DNA from: Prevotella sp. tf2-5
Lineage (GTDB): Bacteria > Bacteroidota > Bacteroidia > Bacteroidales > Bacteroidaceae
DNA length: 63,870 nt
Direction of reading: 5' to 3'
NCBI RefSeq assembly: GCF_900115435.1
Contig: NZ_FOWK01000011.1
Coordinates: 1-63,870 of the forward strand
Both the position numbers and the translations under genes were made by a program. The notes below the pieces were generated by a model, which saw only the letters and a program-made list of their open reading frames with translations, made no database searches and was not told the DNA's origin. Shown here one piece after another: positions 6,917-15,651 of this stretch; positions within the stretch are counted from its first letter, which is position 1, and each line of letters starts with the position of its first letter.

Positions 6917-8935
6917 ATGAAAAAGATTGTCACATTTCTGGGTGTTTCGTGGATGTCGTTAAGTGCTGTGGCACAGACAGATACCATCACTGGTCGTGTG
7001 CATCAGTTGGAGGAGGTGACGATTACGGAGACCCAACGGAAGCATACTGTCACCAGTACGGCACCCCTGCATCTGTTAGATCGTCAGGACATGCTGACGA
7101 TGGGAGTGACGGATATCGCCGACGCCCTCCATCGACTGCCTGGTATCACCATCCGTGACTATGGTGGGGCAGGAGGTATGAAGACGGTCTCCGTACGTGG
7201 CTTCGGTGCCAAGCATACGGGGGTATGCTATGACGGGGTGATGCTCTCAGAGTGCCAGAGTGGTGAGATAGACCTTTCCCGTTACTCGCTGGATAATGTC
7301 GACAACCTCTCGTTGGTGATAGGTGATAATGATGACATCTTCATTCCCGCCCGTCAGGTGACGACTCCTGCCGTACTGAATATCCAGACACTCCGTTTGC
7401 CGACAGCGGACACCAGAGCTCATCTCACCACACAGGTGAAGTTCGGCTCTTTCGGCTATGTCAGTCCTTTCCTCCGTTATGAGCAGAACTTCTCCGACAA
7501 GTTTGCCTTCAGTGCCGTTGGGGAATATACTTATGCGGAGAATGACTATCCGTATGAGTTGCAGAACGGACTGCAGACTATCCACGACCGTCGTGCGAAT
7601 AGCAGGATGAACAGCGGGCATGGGGAGCTGAACTTCCTGTGGAGCATCAACGCTGTCAACCGCTTGTCGGGAAAGATCTATTATTATGACAATGACCGAC
7701 AGTTGCCAGGACTGGTGCGTTATTATACCAACCTCAGCGGGGAGAATCTCCGGGACCGGAATTTCTTCGCCCAGATGATGTATCAGACTCGCTGGGGAGA
7801 AAAGCTGTCGTTGAAGTGGAATACTAAGTTCAACTGGTCTGCCTCTATCTATGAGGATGCTTTGAAACCAGGTGGTATCAATGACGCCAGTTATTGGCAA
7901 AGAGAGGTCTATACCTCTGTGGCATTGCTTTATGCTCCTGATGACCACTGGACTTTCGACTATTCGGCAGACTATGCCTTCAATAACCTGAATGGCAGTT
8001 CCTGGCGTGCCGTCACGGGACGACCGTCTCGCCATACGTTACTGCAGTCTGCTACGGCGAAATACCACAACAAACGTCTGACGGTCTTAGGAAGACTGCT
8101 CTATTCCCTTTATCTCAACGAACAGAAGGATGTCCCCGACGTGGACAGGATTGATATACAGAAGAACTCCGCCGGTAACATGAGAAGACTGTCTCCTTCT
8201 GTGTCCCTCTCATACCGGTTGCTGGAGGCGTACGACCTCTATGTACGTGCCTCTTATAAGAATATCTTCCGTTCTCCGACTTTCAACGAGAGTTATTTCT
8301 ATCACTATGGTTCCCCGAACCTCCAACCGGAGTTGACGGATCAGTATAACATCGGAGTCACCTTCTCCCATACCCGTTCCAAGAACTGGCATCTCTATTT
8401 GACGCTTGACGGCTATTATAACCATGTGAAGGACATGATAGTCGCTATACCTTATAATATGTTTATATGGACCTGTGTGAACATCGGCAAGGTGTACACC
8501 TATGGTATGGACGCCACCATCAAGGCGTCTTACCGTTTCTCTCCACGTTATGCTCTCTTGTTTTCCGGCAACTACAGTTACCAGAAGGTGGAGAACCGTT
8601 TTAACCCCGAGTCACCTAACTATAAGAAACAGATAGCGTATATGCCTAAGCATACAGGCAGTTTGGCGCTGACTTTCGAGAACCCGTGGGTGAATGTATC
8701 GCTGCATGGAGTGGGGGTGAGCAGTCGGTGGCCCAATAACGACCACTATAGCGGGACGATGATTGACGGCTATATGGATTTCGGTGTCACCGCCTACCGT
8801 CAGTTGACTTTCGGCAGACACCAGATAGAGGCACGTCTCGACCTCAAGAACCTGTTCAACACACAGTACGAGATTGTGTCACATTATCCGATGCCACGAC
8901 GTAGTTATCAAGTAACCATTAATTATAAATTTTAA
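6917..8935 (+). CDS. btuB: TonB-dependent outer membrane corrinoid receptor
   Basis: A 672-residue protein starting at the ATG 6917; the upstream part of the frame covers the promoter. It has a signal peptide (MKKIVTFLGVSWMSLSAVAQ), a TonB-box-like EEVTIT at about residues 32-37, a plug domain (LHRLPGITIRDYGG...KTVSVRGFG) and a long beta-barrel ending in aromatic YQVTINYKF, as outer membrane proteins do. The length matches vitamin B12 receptors of the BtuB type, and the neighbours cobQ, btuG, btuF and btuC support corrinoid as substrate. No carboxypeptidase-like N-terminal extension is present, unlike SusC-type receptors. Confidence 0.88.
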   Translation: MKKIVTFLGVSWMSLSAVAQTDTITGRVHQLEEVTITETQRKHTVTSTAPLHLLDRQDMLTMGVTDIADALHRLPGITIRDYGGAGGMKTVSVRGFGAKHTGVCYDGVMLSECQSGEIDLSRYSLDNVDNLSLVIGDNDDIFIPARQVTTPAVLNIQTLRLPTADTRAHLTTQVKFGSFGYVSPFLRYEQNFSDKFAFSAVGEYTYAENDYPYELQNGLQTIHDRRANSRMNSGHGELNFLWSINAVNRLSGKIYYYDNDRQLPGLVRYYTNLSGENLRDRNFFAQMMYQTRWGEKLSLKWNTKFNWSASIYEDALKPGGINDASYWQREVYTSVALLYAPDDHWTFDYSADYAFNNLNGSSWRAVTGRPSRHTLLQSATAKYHNKRLTVLGRLLYSLYLNEQKDVPDVDRIDIQKNSAGNMRRLSPSVSLSYRLLEAYDLYVRASYKNIFRSPTFNESYFYHYGSPNLQPELTDQYNIGVTFSHTRSKNWHLYLTLDGYYNHVKDMIVAIPYNMFIWTCVNIGKVYTYGMDATIKASYRFSPRYALLFSGNYSYQKVENRFNPESPNYKKQIAYMPKHTGSLALTFENPWVNVSLHGVGVSSRWPNNDHYSGTMIDGYMDFGVTAYRQLTFGRHQIEARLDLKNLFNTQYEIVSHYPMPRRSYQVTINYKF

Positions 8936-8941
8936 TGTAAC

Positions 8942-10111
8942 ATGAAAAAGTATCTTTTAAGTTTTGCGGTAGTACTGAGTGCGACACTCTTTACCGCTTG
9001 TAATGACAAAGACAATGGAGGTGGTACCTATACCATTCCTGTGACAAATGGCGCTTTTGTGATCTGCTCTGGTAATGTATGGAGCGGTATCGATGGTAGT
9101 CTGACCTATATAGACTATGCCACAGGAACCTCTGTCAATGATCAGTTCTATGCTAAGAACGGTCGTAAACTGGGTGGTACTCCTAACGACATCATGGTCT
9201 ATGGCGACAAGATGTATATCGCTGTCACAGACGAGAATACCCTGGAGATTGTGAATGCCAAGACACTGGCGTCTATCGCACAGTTGAAACTCACTAACCT
9301 GATGGGTGCTGACAAGGGTGTCGCTCCCCGCCACCTGGTAGGTGCTGACGGCATCGTCTATGTGTCAACCTATGGCGGTTGCTCTAACACCTTTAATTCT
9401 GAGACTTGGGAGACGACGACAGAGGGTAACGGTTATGTAGCCGCTATTGACACGACGTCCTTTGCGTTGAAGAATGTCTATACCGTAGGTTCTTATCCTG
9501 AAGGTGTCGCAATTTCCGGAAGTTTGTTGTTTGTCGCCAACTCCGACTATGGTGCCCAGACAAAGGCATCCATCTCTGTGATCAACGTGAGTACGAAAGA
9601 GTCCACGACCATCACTGACAGCAAGATCACCAATCCTACTGATGTGGCTGTGGCTGGTACCGATCTCTACATCTTGGATCAGGGTAACTATGCTGATGTG
9701 AAGGGTGGTATACGTCTTGCCAAACTCGAAACCGGTAATGTGACGACACTGTTCGACTGCACGAACGCTACGTTCGTCGGATATAACATCTTAGCGGCAG
9801 ACTGCTCTGAGTATGGTAAGAGCGTGGATCATTTTATGGTCTATAACATCCAGTCTGGTGTCAAGAAAGACATCCCTTCTGGTGTCAACAAGTTCTTCTA
9901 TCCCAATGTCGTGACAGCTGACCCGGTGACAAACCATATCTTCGTGGCATCCTATAGCGAGAAGGCAGATACTCCCAATACTCCTGACTATTCCGCCAAC
10001 GGATATGTCGTTGAGTATGACCAGTATGGCTCTCCAATCAAGGAGTACTCCTGTGGCGTAGGTCCTGCTGCTATTGACTTCTATGTATCCTATGAGGAGG
10101 TTAAGTATTAA
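8942..10111 (+). CDS. btuG: BtuG-like surface lipoprotein (beta-propeller corrinoid binder)
   Basis: A 389-residue lipoprotein with the lipobox LFTAC (Cys20) followed by an Asp/Gly-rich tether. The rest is a YncE/DUF5074-like seven-bladed beta-propeller, with repeating stretches such as NDIMVYGDKMYIAV, PTDVAVAGTDLYILD and DPVTNHIFVASYSEK. In Bacteroides thetaiotaomicron, BtuG proteins encoded beside BtuB are surface lipoproteins that bind vitamin B12 extremely tightly and pass it to BtuB. The position directly after btuB (6 bp) and ahead of btuF makes the same role likely. Its ligand contacts cannot be judged from sequence alone. Confidence 0.8.
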   Translation: MKKYLLSFAVVLSATLFTACNDKDNGGGTYTIPVTNGAFVICSGNVWSGIDGSLTYIDYATGTSVNDQFYAKNGRKLGGTPNDIMVYGDKMYIAVTDENTLEIVNAKTLASIAQLKLTNLMGADKGVAPRHLVGADGIVYVSTYGGCSNTFNSETWETTTEGNGYVAAIDTTSFALKNVYTVGSYPEGVAISGSLLFVANSDYGAQTKASISVINVSTKESTTITDSKITNPTDVAVAGTDLYILDQGNYADVKGGIRLAKLETGNVTTLFDCTNATFVGYNILAADCSEYGKSVDHFMVYNIQSGVKKDIPSGVNKFFYPNVVTADPVTNHIFVASYSEKADTPNTPDYSANGYVVEYDQYGSPIKEYSCGVGPAAIDFYVSYEEVKY

Positions 10112-11237
10112 TATCATTAGAAATCTCCTTATATTTGCCCTTGTGGCAATGTCGCTGTCTTCCTGTGGGAACCGGACAGGTTTCTCACAGGAGGGTGGCG
10201 ACACTTTACATCTTAAATACTCTTCATTACTCTCTGTCGTCCAACATGAGGGTTATACGGAGGTGGACATCCGTAATCCTTGGAAGGAAGGAATGCTGTT
10301 GCATACCTATATCCTCGTTCCTCGTCAAAGTGAACTCCCCCAAGACCTCCCTCATGGTACTATTATCCGCACTCCCGTAGAACGTGCCGCTGTCTTTACC
10401 ACTGTCCATTGTTCCCTGCTGAACACGCTGGGTCATGGAGAGAATATCGTCGGTGTCGCCGATTTGAAATATATCAAGATCCCTTTCATTCACGAACAAG
10501 TCAGGAAAGGTAAGGTCGCTGACTGTGGTAATGGACTGAGTCCTGTGGTGGAGAAGATCATGGATATCAAACCGGATATCATCATGCTCTCCCCGTTTGA
10601 GAACAGTGGGGGCTATGGTAAACTGGAGGAGATAGGCATCCCGCTGGTGGAGTGTGCGGAATATATGGAGAATACTCCGCTTGCCCGTGCGGAATGGATG
10701 AAGTTCTACGGGATGCTCTTCGGAGAGGAACAGAAGACGGATAGTCTTTTTGACGTGGTAGAGAAGAACTACCTGTCGTTAAAGGAGGAAGCCCGGAAGA
10801 TGGGACAAGGACGTTCTGTCCTTGTGGATAAGATAGTTGGTTCCGTCTGGTATGTGCCGGGAGGTAAGAGCACCATCGGACAGATGATACTGGATGCCGG
10901 CGGACGTTATGCCTGGCAGGATGACACTCACGGTGGCAGTCTCTCCCTGCCTTTTGAGACAGTACTGGAGCGTGCTGGTGATGCCGAGGTGTGGATCTAT
11001 CGTTATAGCAGTGATCATCAACAGACTTACCATGAGTTACTGAGTGAGTATCGCGGCTACCAACAGTTGCAGGCTTTTGCTGACAGGAATGTCTATGGCT
11101 GTAATGTCGAGCTGTCGTTGTTCTATGAGGAGTCACCATTCCGTCCTGACTGGCTCTTGAGTGACTTCATCCAGATACTCCATCCCGACAAGAAATCAGC
11201 GTCTGCATTGCGTTATTATCATCATCTGAATGAATAA
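10092..11237 (+). CDS. btuF: Periplasmic corrinoid-binding lipoprotein of an ABC importer
   Basis: A 381-residue substrate-binding protein of the BtuF/FecB (TroA) fold. The ATG at 10092 gives a lipoprotein signal, IFALVAMSLSSC (Cys25), and overlaps the end of btuG by 20 nt; a TTG at 10074 is less likely. Typical features are the N-lobe HCSLLNTLGHGENIVGVAD, the central GNGLSPVVEKIMDIKPDIIMLS and the C-lobe VWYVPGGKSTIGQMILDAGG. It overlaps btuC by 8 nt. The substrate assignment to corrinoids comes from the btuB-btuG context; the fold alone would also fit iron siderophores. Confidence 0.83.
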   Translation: MRRLSINIIRNLLIFALVAMSLSSCGNRTGFSQEGGDTLHLKYSSLLSVVQHEGYTEVDIRNPWKEGMLLHTYILVPRQSELPQDLPHGTIIRTPVERAAVFTTVHCSLLNTLGHGENIVGVADLKYIKIPFIHEQVRKGKVADCGNGLSPVVEKIMDIKPDIIMLSPFENSGGYGKLEEIGIPLVECAEYMENTPLARAEWMKFYGMLFGEEQKTDSLFDVVEKNYLSLKEEARKMGQGRSVLVDKIVGSVWYVPGGKSTIGQMILDAGGRYAWQDDTHGGSLSLPFETVLERAGDAEVWIYRYSSDHQQTYHELLSEYRGYQQLQAFADRNVYGCNVELSLFYEESPFRPDWLLSDFIQILHPDKKSASALRYYHHLNE

Positions 11238-12237
11238 GGGAGTCATATACTGCACAGGACTGACACTGGTCATCGTCGTACTCTTCATCCTTAACCTGAT
11301 GATGGGCTCTGTCTCTATTCCTGTGGAGGATACGATTCGTATACTGATGGGAGAGGGGAGTGTCAAACCCTCGTGGCAATATATCATTCTGGAGTCTCGT
11401 ATGCCCCAGGCACTGACGGCAATACTCTGCGGAGGGGCATTGGCAGCCAGTGGACTGATGTTGCAGACGGCATTCCGCAACCCTTTAGCGGGTCCGAGTA
11501 TCTTTGGTATCAATAGCGGGGCAGGACTGGGTGTCGCTCTGGTGATGTTGTTCTTGGGAGGCAGCATCTCCGCAGGCTCCGTCAGTCTGTCGGGGTTTGT
11601 CGCTGTCCTGACAGCTGCGTTTGCGGGTGCTATGGCGGTGATGACGCTGATCTTCTTCTTTTCCACAATTGTACGTAATCACGTGATGCTGTTGATCATC
11701 GGTATCATGATCGGTTATATCTCCAACTCAGCCATCTCCCTTCTTAATTTCTTTGCGACAGACGAGGGGGTGCGTTCCTATATGGTATGGGGCATGGGGT
11801 CCTTTGGAGGTGTCTCGATGAGGATGATGCCTGTCTTTGCCAGCATCACCTTGTTGGGGCTGTTAGGTTGTCTGTTACTGATCAAACCTCTCAATGCCTT
11901 GATGCTGGGTGACCGTTATGCGGAGAACTTAGGTGTCAACATCATCCGTACCCGTAACTGGCTCTTGATAGTGACAGGTATCCTGACAGCGGTCACCACA
12001 GCGTTCTGCGGACCGATAGCATTCATCGGACTTGCCGTACCACATATCACACGGCTTCTGTTGACAACAGACAATCACCGTTCCCTGCTTCCTGCCACCA
12101 TACTGATGGGTGCCGTGATAGCCCTTTTGTGTAATCTGATCACCGTCCTTCCTGGTGAGACGGGTGTCATCCCCTTGAACGCGGTAACCCCGTTGATAGG
12201 TGCTCCCGTCATTATCTATGTAATCATTAAACGTTGA
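11230..12237 (+). CDS. btuC: Corrinoid ABC transporter permease (FecCD/BtuC family)
   Basis: A 335-residue inner membrane protein with about ten helices and family motifs: ESRMPQALTAILCGGALAAS, NPLAGPSIFGINSGAGLG, the cytoplasmic LGDRYAENLGVN coupling segment, and GPIAFIGLAVPHITRLL near the C-terminus. It should form the channel for the BtuF-delivered corrinoid. The usual next gene, the ATPase BtuD, is not here; the next frame is an unrelated membrane protein. The coupling segment is intact, so an ATPase encoded elsewhere is presumably used. Confidence 0.88.
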   Translation: MNKGVIYCTGLTLVIVVLFILNLMMGSVSIPVEDTIRILMGEGSVKPSWQYIILESRMPQALTAILCGGALAASGLMLQTAFRNPLAGPSIFGINSGAGLGVALVMLFLGGSISAGSVSLSGFVAVLTAAFAGAMAVMTLIFFFSTIVRNHVMLLIIGIMIGYISNSAISLLNFFATDEGVRSYMVWGMGSFGGVSMRMMPVFASITLLGLLGCLLLIKPLNALMLGDRYAENLGVNIIRTRNWLLIVTGILTAVTTAFCGPIAFIGLAVPHITRLLLTTDNHRSLLPATILMGAVIALLCNLITVLPGETGVIPLNAVTPLIGAPVIIYVIIKR

Positions 12238-12242
12238 GGAAA

Positions 12243-12869
12243 ATGAAAAACGATGTTAATGAACACGTACGACTATACCCTGATGGGAAATACCGGTGGG
12301 TATATGAAGTGAATATGCTGACCAACTTCTCTATCCTTTTTGATGTGTTGAAGGTGTTGGGAATCAGTATGGGAATCCTTGTCCTGTTGTTTGTTGTCAT
12401 TGCCGTTTTTGATGGCGATTGGGATGTTGACATGCTCATCGGAATGGCTTCGACATTAGGTATCGTCGCTTTGGTGATGCTCGTTTTGGGACTGATCGGT
12501 TATTTTGTGTATGCGGCCATCTCTGGATGGAAATATGCAGTGCTTTTCATCATGGATGAGAAAGAAGTGGTACACCAGCAGATGCCTAACACGGTGAAGA
12601 AAGGTCAACTCATCGGTGCATTGACGATATTGGCTGGTTTAGCATCGGGACGGCCGGGAGCAGTGGGCACTGGTGTACTGGCTCAGTCACGTCTGTCCAT
12701 GACCTCCACTCTTGCCCATGTTGAGCGCTTGGTCTCATGCAGAAGGATGAATCTCATAAAGGTAAATGAGCGCTTTGAGAAGAATCGTGTCTACGTCAAC
12801 ACAGAGGATTTCGATTTCGTGTACGACTACCTTCTCACACATTGCACACATCTTAAATTCTCAAAATAA
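12243..12869 (+). CDS. Hypothetical membrane protein downstream of btuC
   Basis: A 208-residue protein from the ATG 12243; a TTG at 12234 overlapping btuC is less likely. Two to three hydrophobic segments (about residues 30-52, 60-95) are followed by a soluble C-terminal half containing FIMDEKEVVHQQMPNTVKKGQ and RMNLIKVNERFEKNRVYV. It has no Walker motifs and so cannot be the missing ATPase BtuD. I do not recognise the family. The position 5 bp after btuC suggests cotranscription. It converges on the zinc-ribbon gene with only 2 bp between stop codons and no visible terminator. Confidence 0.7.
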   Translation: MKNDVNEHVRLYPDGKYRWVYEVNMLTNFSILFDVLKVLGISMGILVLLFVVIAVFDGDWDVDMLIGMASTLGIVALVMLVLGLIGYFVYAAISGWKYAVLFIMDEKEVVHQQMPNTVKKGQLIGALTILAGLASGRPGAVGTGVLAQSRLSMTSTLAHVERLVSCRRMNLIKVNERFEKNRVYVNTEDFDFVYDYLLTHCTHLKFSK

Positions 12870-12871
12870 TT

Positions 12872-13165
12872 TCATGTCCAGAACTCCTTTTCTCCAGTAT
12901 CTGTCATTTCTCCCTGACATTTGGGACAGGTCCGTAAATCCCATCTTCTGATTTGGTCGCTGCCACATTGCAAGCACAGTCGACCAGCCTCACTTCTATA
13001 GGATGGTGCCACATCGGCTATGATACCTCCCACAACGATATTCTGGATCGTCTTGCAGTCTGGGCACGACATTGCTATGATTTGTTGACGGAACAAGCCA
13101 TGCCCCTCATACACCTCAGCCTCATACCCACATGCCTTACAGCGATATTTCCGTTTCCAAGCCAT
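12872..13165 (-). CDS. Small zinc-ribbon protein with four CxxC pairs
   Basis: A 97-residue soluble protein with CxxC pairs at Cys9/12, 34/37, 64/67 and 80/83, consistent with two zinc ribbons (rubredoxin-like or nucleic-acid-type). The order and spacing resemble small hypothetical zinc-ribbon proteins of Bacteroidetes. No catalytic domain is seen. It has its own promoter at 13194-13223. Confidence 0.75.
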   Translation of the reverse strand: MAWKRKYRCKACGYEAEVYEGHGLFRQQIIAMSCPDCKTIQNIVVGGIIADVAPSYRSEAGRLCLQCGSDQIRRWDLRTCPKCQGEMTDTGEKEFWT

Positions 13166-13193
13166 CAGTTAACCTTTCGTTGTTTCGATGCGG

Positions 13194-13223
13194 CAAAGTT
13201 AATCATTTTTATTCGATTTCAAA
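13194..13223 (-). promoter_or_regulatory. Promoter of the zinc-ribbon gene
   Basis: Minus-strand TTTG at 13220-13223, 18-bp spacer, TAACTTTG at 13194-13201, giving a leader of about 20 nt. Confidence 0.6.
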
Positions 13224-13273
13224 TCATCAGTCGTTATTATTAGAATTGTTTATGAAGAAAGTAAAATAAAATA

Positions 13274-13305
13274 TTTGGTTTTTTACTCACTTCTTTGTAA
13301 TTTTG
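13274..13305 (+). promoter_or_regulatory. Promoter abutting the RNA methyltransferase start
   Basis: TTTG at 13274-13277, 20-bp spacer and TAATTTTG at 13298-13305. The -7 box ends 5 bp before the ATG at 13311, so the transcript is predicted to have almost no leader. Confidence 0.7.
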
Positions 13306-13310
13306 CAGGC

Positions 13311-14084
13311 ATGATAGGAGATACAATATCGAGTATGCAGAATCCGAGGATCAAACAACTGCTGCTGTTGCAACAGAAATCCTCGGAGCGTCGCAAACAA
13401 GGTGTGTTTGTGGTGGAGGGGAAGCGTGAGCTACAGCATTGTATGGAGGGTGGCTATGAAATGGTGACCCCTTTCGTATGTCCTGAATTGTATCAGGACA
13501 ATATGCCACAAGATGCTGTACTGGTGACACCTGCTGTGTATGAGAAAATAGCCTATCGTGGAACGACGGAAGGAGTCGTCGCCATCATCCGTACCAAGTC
13601 CCAGACGCTGAATGACCTGCGGTTGCCTGCTCATCCGTTGCTGATGATATTGGAAAGGGTAGAGAAACCTGGTAACCTGGGGGCTGTCCTTCGTTCCGCT
13701 GATGCTGCCAAAGCAGATGCCGTTATTGTTTGTGACCCTTTGACAGACCTTTACAACCCCAATCTGATACGAAGTAGTATTGGTGCTGTCTTTACCGTTC
13801 CCACTGTTGCCTGTACGTCAGAGGAATGTATCCGTTTCCTGCAAGAGCGTAACATACAGATTCTGACCGCACAATTACAGGACTCCCATCTGTATTATGA
13901 TACAGACATGCGGAAGGGTACTGCTATCGTAATGGGGACAGAGGCAACAGGACTAACTGATCAGTGGCGTCAGGTAGCCACAGCACATATCCGTATTCCT
14001 ATGCTGGGCAAACTCGACTCTCTGAATGTCAGTGTGTCGGCAGCTATTCTCTTGTTTGAGGCAGTCCGTCAACGAACCGTATAA
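13311..14084 (+). CDS. TrmH/SpoU family RNA 2'-O-methyltransferase
   Basis: A 257-residue SPOUT methyltransferase. The N-terminal substrate-binding domain contains SSMQNPRIKQL and GVFVVEGKRELQ, and the C-terminal knot has the three SpoU motifs: NLGAVLRSAD (motif 1), VMGTEATGLTDQW (motif 2) and IPMLGKLDSLNVSVSAAIL (motif 3). It should methylate a ribose in rRNA or tRNA; the exact target is not readable. The frame extends upstream of 13311 but that part covers the promoter. The second ATG, at 13335, is the alternative if the mRNA is not leaderless. Its 3' end overlaps the convergent M64 gene by 16 nt. Confidence 0.88.
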   Translation: MIGDTISSMQNPRIKQLLLLQQKSSERRKQGVFVVEGKRELQHCMEGGYEMVTPFVCPELYQDNMPQDAVLVTPAVYEKIAYRGTTEGVVAIIRTKSQTLNDLRLPAHPLLMILERVEKPGNLGAVLRSADAAKADAVIVCDPLTDLYNPNLIRSSIGAVFTVPTVACTSEECIRFLQERNIQILTAQLQDSHLYYDTDMRKGTAIVMGTEATGLTDQWRQVATAHIRIPMLGKLDSLNVSVSAAILLFEAVRQRTV

Positions 14085-15301
14085 AAATTGATGAGTTTTG
14101 TGAGTGCCTGTTGACAGACAGGACAGAAGTCGGGATGCTCATTGGTACGCATCCTGCAATCCTCTTGTCCGCGCCAGACACCCTTAGAGAGATAACCGCC
14201 TCCCTCAATGAGTCCAGCTTTCCCGGCATCTATCAGATTCTGCCATTTGGCAGGATTCTTCGTTGTCGTCGTCAGGTTAGGCTCCCACGGCTCTGTGTCT
14301 GCGAAATACATCGGGTCACTGTCGCCATAAGGATACTCGTCACCCAACCCACCGAAGGAATGTCCGAACTCATGGACAACGACGGGGCGGAAATGCTTTC
14401 CACGAGTATAACTCAGGTTATAAGAGTTATAGATGCCGCCACCCCCGTAATGGGCAGTGTTTGCCAGTACGATGATATGCTCATAGGGAGTCCCTGCAAG
14501 CCAGTCGTGAAGCTGTTTCAAATGCAAGGTCGTCAAATAGCGAGTCATATAAAACGTGTCGAAATGGGAGGCTAAGGCAGTATTTCTCCAAATGCCTTTG
14601 CCCGGTTGACTGACATCACTGTCATGAGAGGGTGAGCAAAGAGCGATAACATTGAACCGGTTGCGTAAGGTCTTAAATGGTTCATGTTCAAAGAGTGCCT
14701 CCATTGCCACGTGGCAGTCGTCTAAATACTGATCCATCTGTTCTGCTGTATATCCCTCTGCGACATATGCGATATGGATACAACAGGTGGTATCGGCAGC
14801 CTGTTGGAGTGTGATATATGGTGCCTCTTTCTTCCGTTGTAGTTGTCGTATCAGAATATCTTTTGGATCTACCTCATGCACCAATTCGGCAGTGACCTTA
14901 TCATGGTAGTCACGTAGCTCCACTTTGATGCGGACCGGTTGTTGGGGATAGGGGATGAGAAACACATTCTCGAACGACTTCTTGGTATGCTTCGCCTCAT
15001 CCGTAGCAAGCCACTCTTGGAAGAGGGTTGAGAAAGAATGGCGATAGATCACGATGCCCGTCATTTTGTCGAAGACGGTAATCTGACCATTGCCAGCCAG
15101 AGGCAGCTCTGCCAAACGATGTCTGCGTCCATACCAGCGGTGACTCTTTGAGAGCTGGTCGACATAGATATACTGTTGGTTGACATCACCTGCAAAGATA
15201 TAGTCGAGGCGAAGGGTGCTGTCGGAAAAAAACTGCTCAAAGTCCTGAGCCTGTACACTCAACGAGAAGAGCGTCATTAATAGGAGAAGGTATTTCTTCA
15301 T
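14069..15301 (-). CDS. Secreted M64-family metallopeptidase
   Basis: A 410-residue protein with a signal peptide (MKKYLLLLMTLFSLSVQA) and the zinc-binding motif HEFGHSFGGLGDE at residues 310-322, the extended HExxHxxxGxxDE of IgA peptidase M64 proteins. An N-terminal beta domain precedes the catalytic part, as in Bacteroides M64 proteins. Likely periplasmic or extracellular; the true substrate is unknown and IgA cleavage should not be assumed. Last gene of the long leftward operon; its ATG overlaps the stop of the HPPK-like gene by 4 nt. Confidence 0.85.
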   Translation of the reverse strand: MKKYLLLLMTLFSLSVQAQDFEQFFSDSTLRLDYIFAGDVNQQYIYVDQLSKSHRWYGRRHRLAELPLAGNGQITVFDKMTGIVIYRHSFSTLFQEWLATDEAKHTKKSFENVFLIPYPQQPVRIKVELRDYHDKVTAELVHEVDPKDILIRQLQRKKEAPYITLQQAADTTCCIHIAYVAEGYTAEQMDQYLDDCHVAMEALFEHEPFKTLRNRFNVIALCSPSHDSDVSQPGKGIWRNTALASHFDTFYMTRYLTTLHLKQLHDWLAGTPYEHIIVLANTAHYGGGGIYNSYNLSYTRGKHFRPVVVHEFGHSFGGLGDEYPYGDSDPMYFADTEPWEPNLTTTTKNPAKWQNLIDAGKAGLIEGGGYLSKGVWRGQEDCRMRTNEHPDFCPVCQQALTKLINFYTVR

Positions 15302-15651
15302 AGGATATCATGGATAATATTTTGAACATAAGGGCGTTGCCAGTCTTTCTCATGATAACGCTCCTCGTCATACTGCATCAAGTCAAGGTCGATGGTCACC
15401 ATTGTTTTCGTTCGTCCTGTCACAGCCTCCATCTCTTTCAACAAAGCCTGCAGGTCATCCGTTGACAGATCCGTCATTCCTACAGCAAGCCTGTTCATGT
15501 ACCATTTGCCCGAGCCTTTTATATCGGCAGTCCATAACCGACGACTTAACAGACAGCCGTCCAACAGATTGATAAGCCGTTCGGATGCCCATTGGATATG
15601 GACAGCCTGTTGCTGGCACGACCCTAAGGCAATGATGACTCGATGTTTCAT
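15298..15651 (-). CDS. Short HPPK (FolK)-like protein
   Basis: A 117-residue protein that resembles 6-hydroxymethyl-7,8-dihydropterin pyrophosphokinase: it begins VIIALGS and carries NRLAVGMTDLSTDDLQALLKEME and the Mg-binding DLD in VTIDLDLMQYD. Ordinary FolK has about 160 residues, a Gly/Asn-rich loop after ALGS and an R-W-GPR segment before the DLD; both are missing here. The two Mg-binding aspartates are kept, so catalysis is not excluded, but pterin and ATP handling must differ. It overlaps fbp and the M64 gene by 4 nt each, so translation is coupled. Confidence 0.6.
   Translation of the reverse strand: MKHRVIIALGSCQQQAVHIQWASERLINLLDGCLLSRRLWTADIKGSGKWYMNRLAVGMTDLSTDDLQALLKEMEAVTGRTKTMVTIDLDLMQYDEERYHEKDWQRPYVQNIIHDIL

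Noticed and set aside
7247..8035. 262-codon open frame opposite btuB
   Set aside because: Same reason: antisense shadow of a well supported gene.
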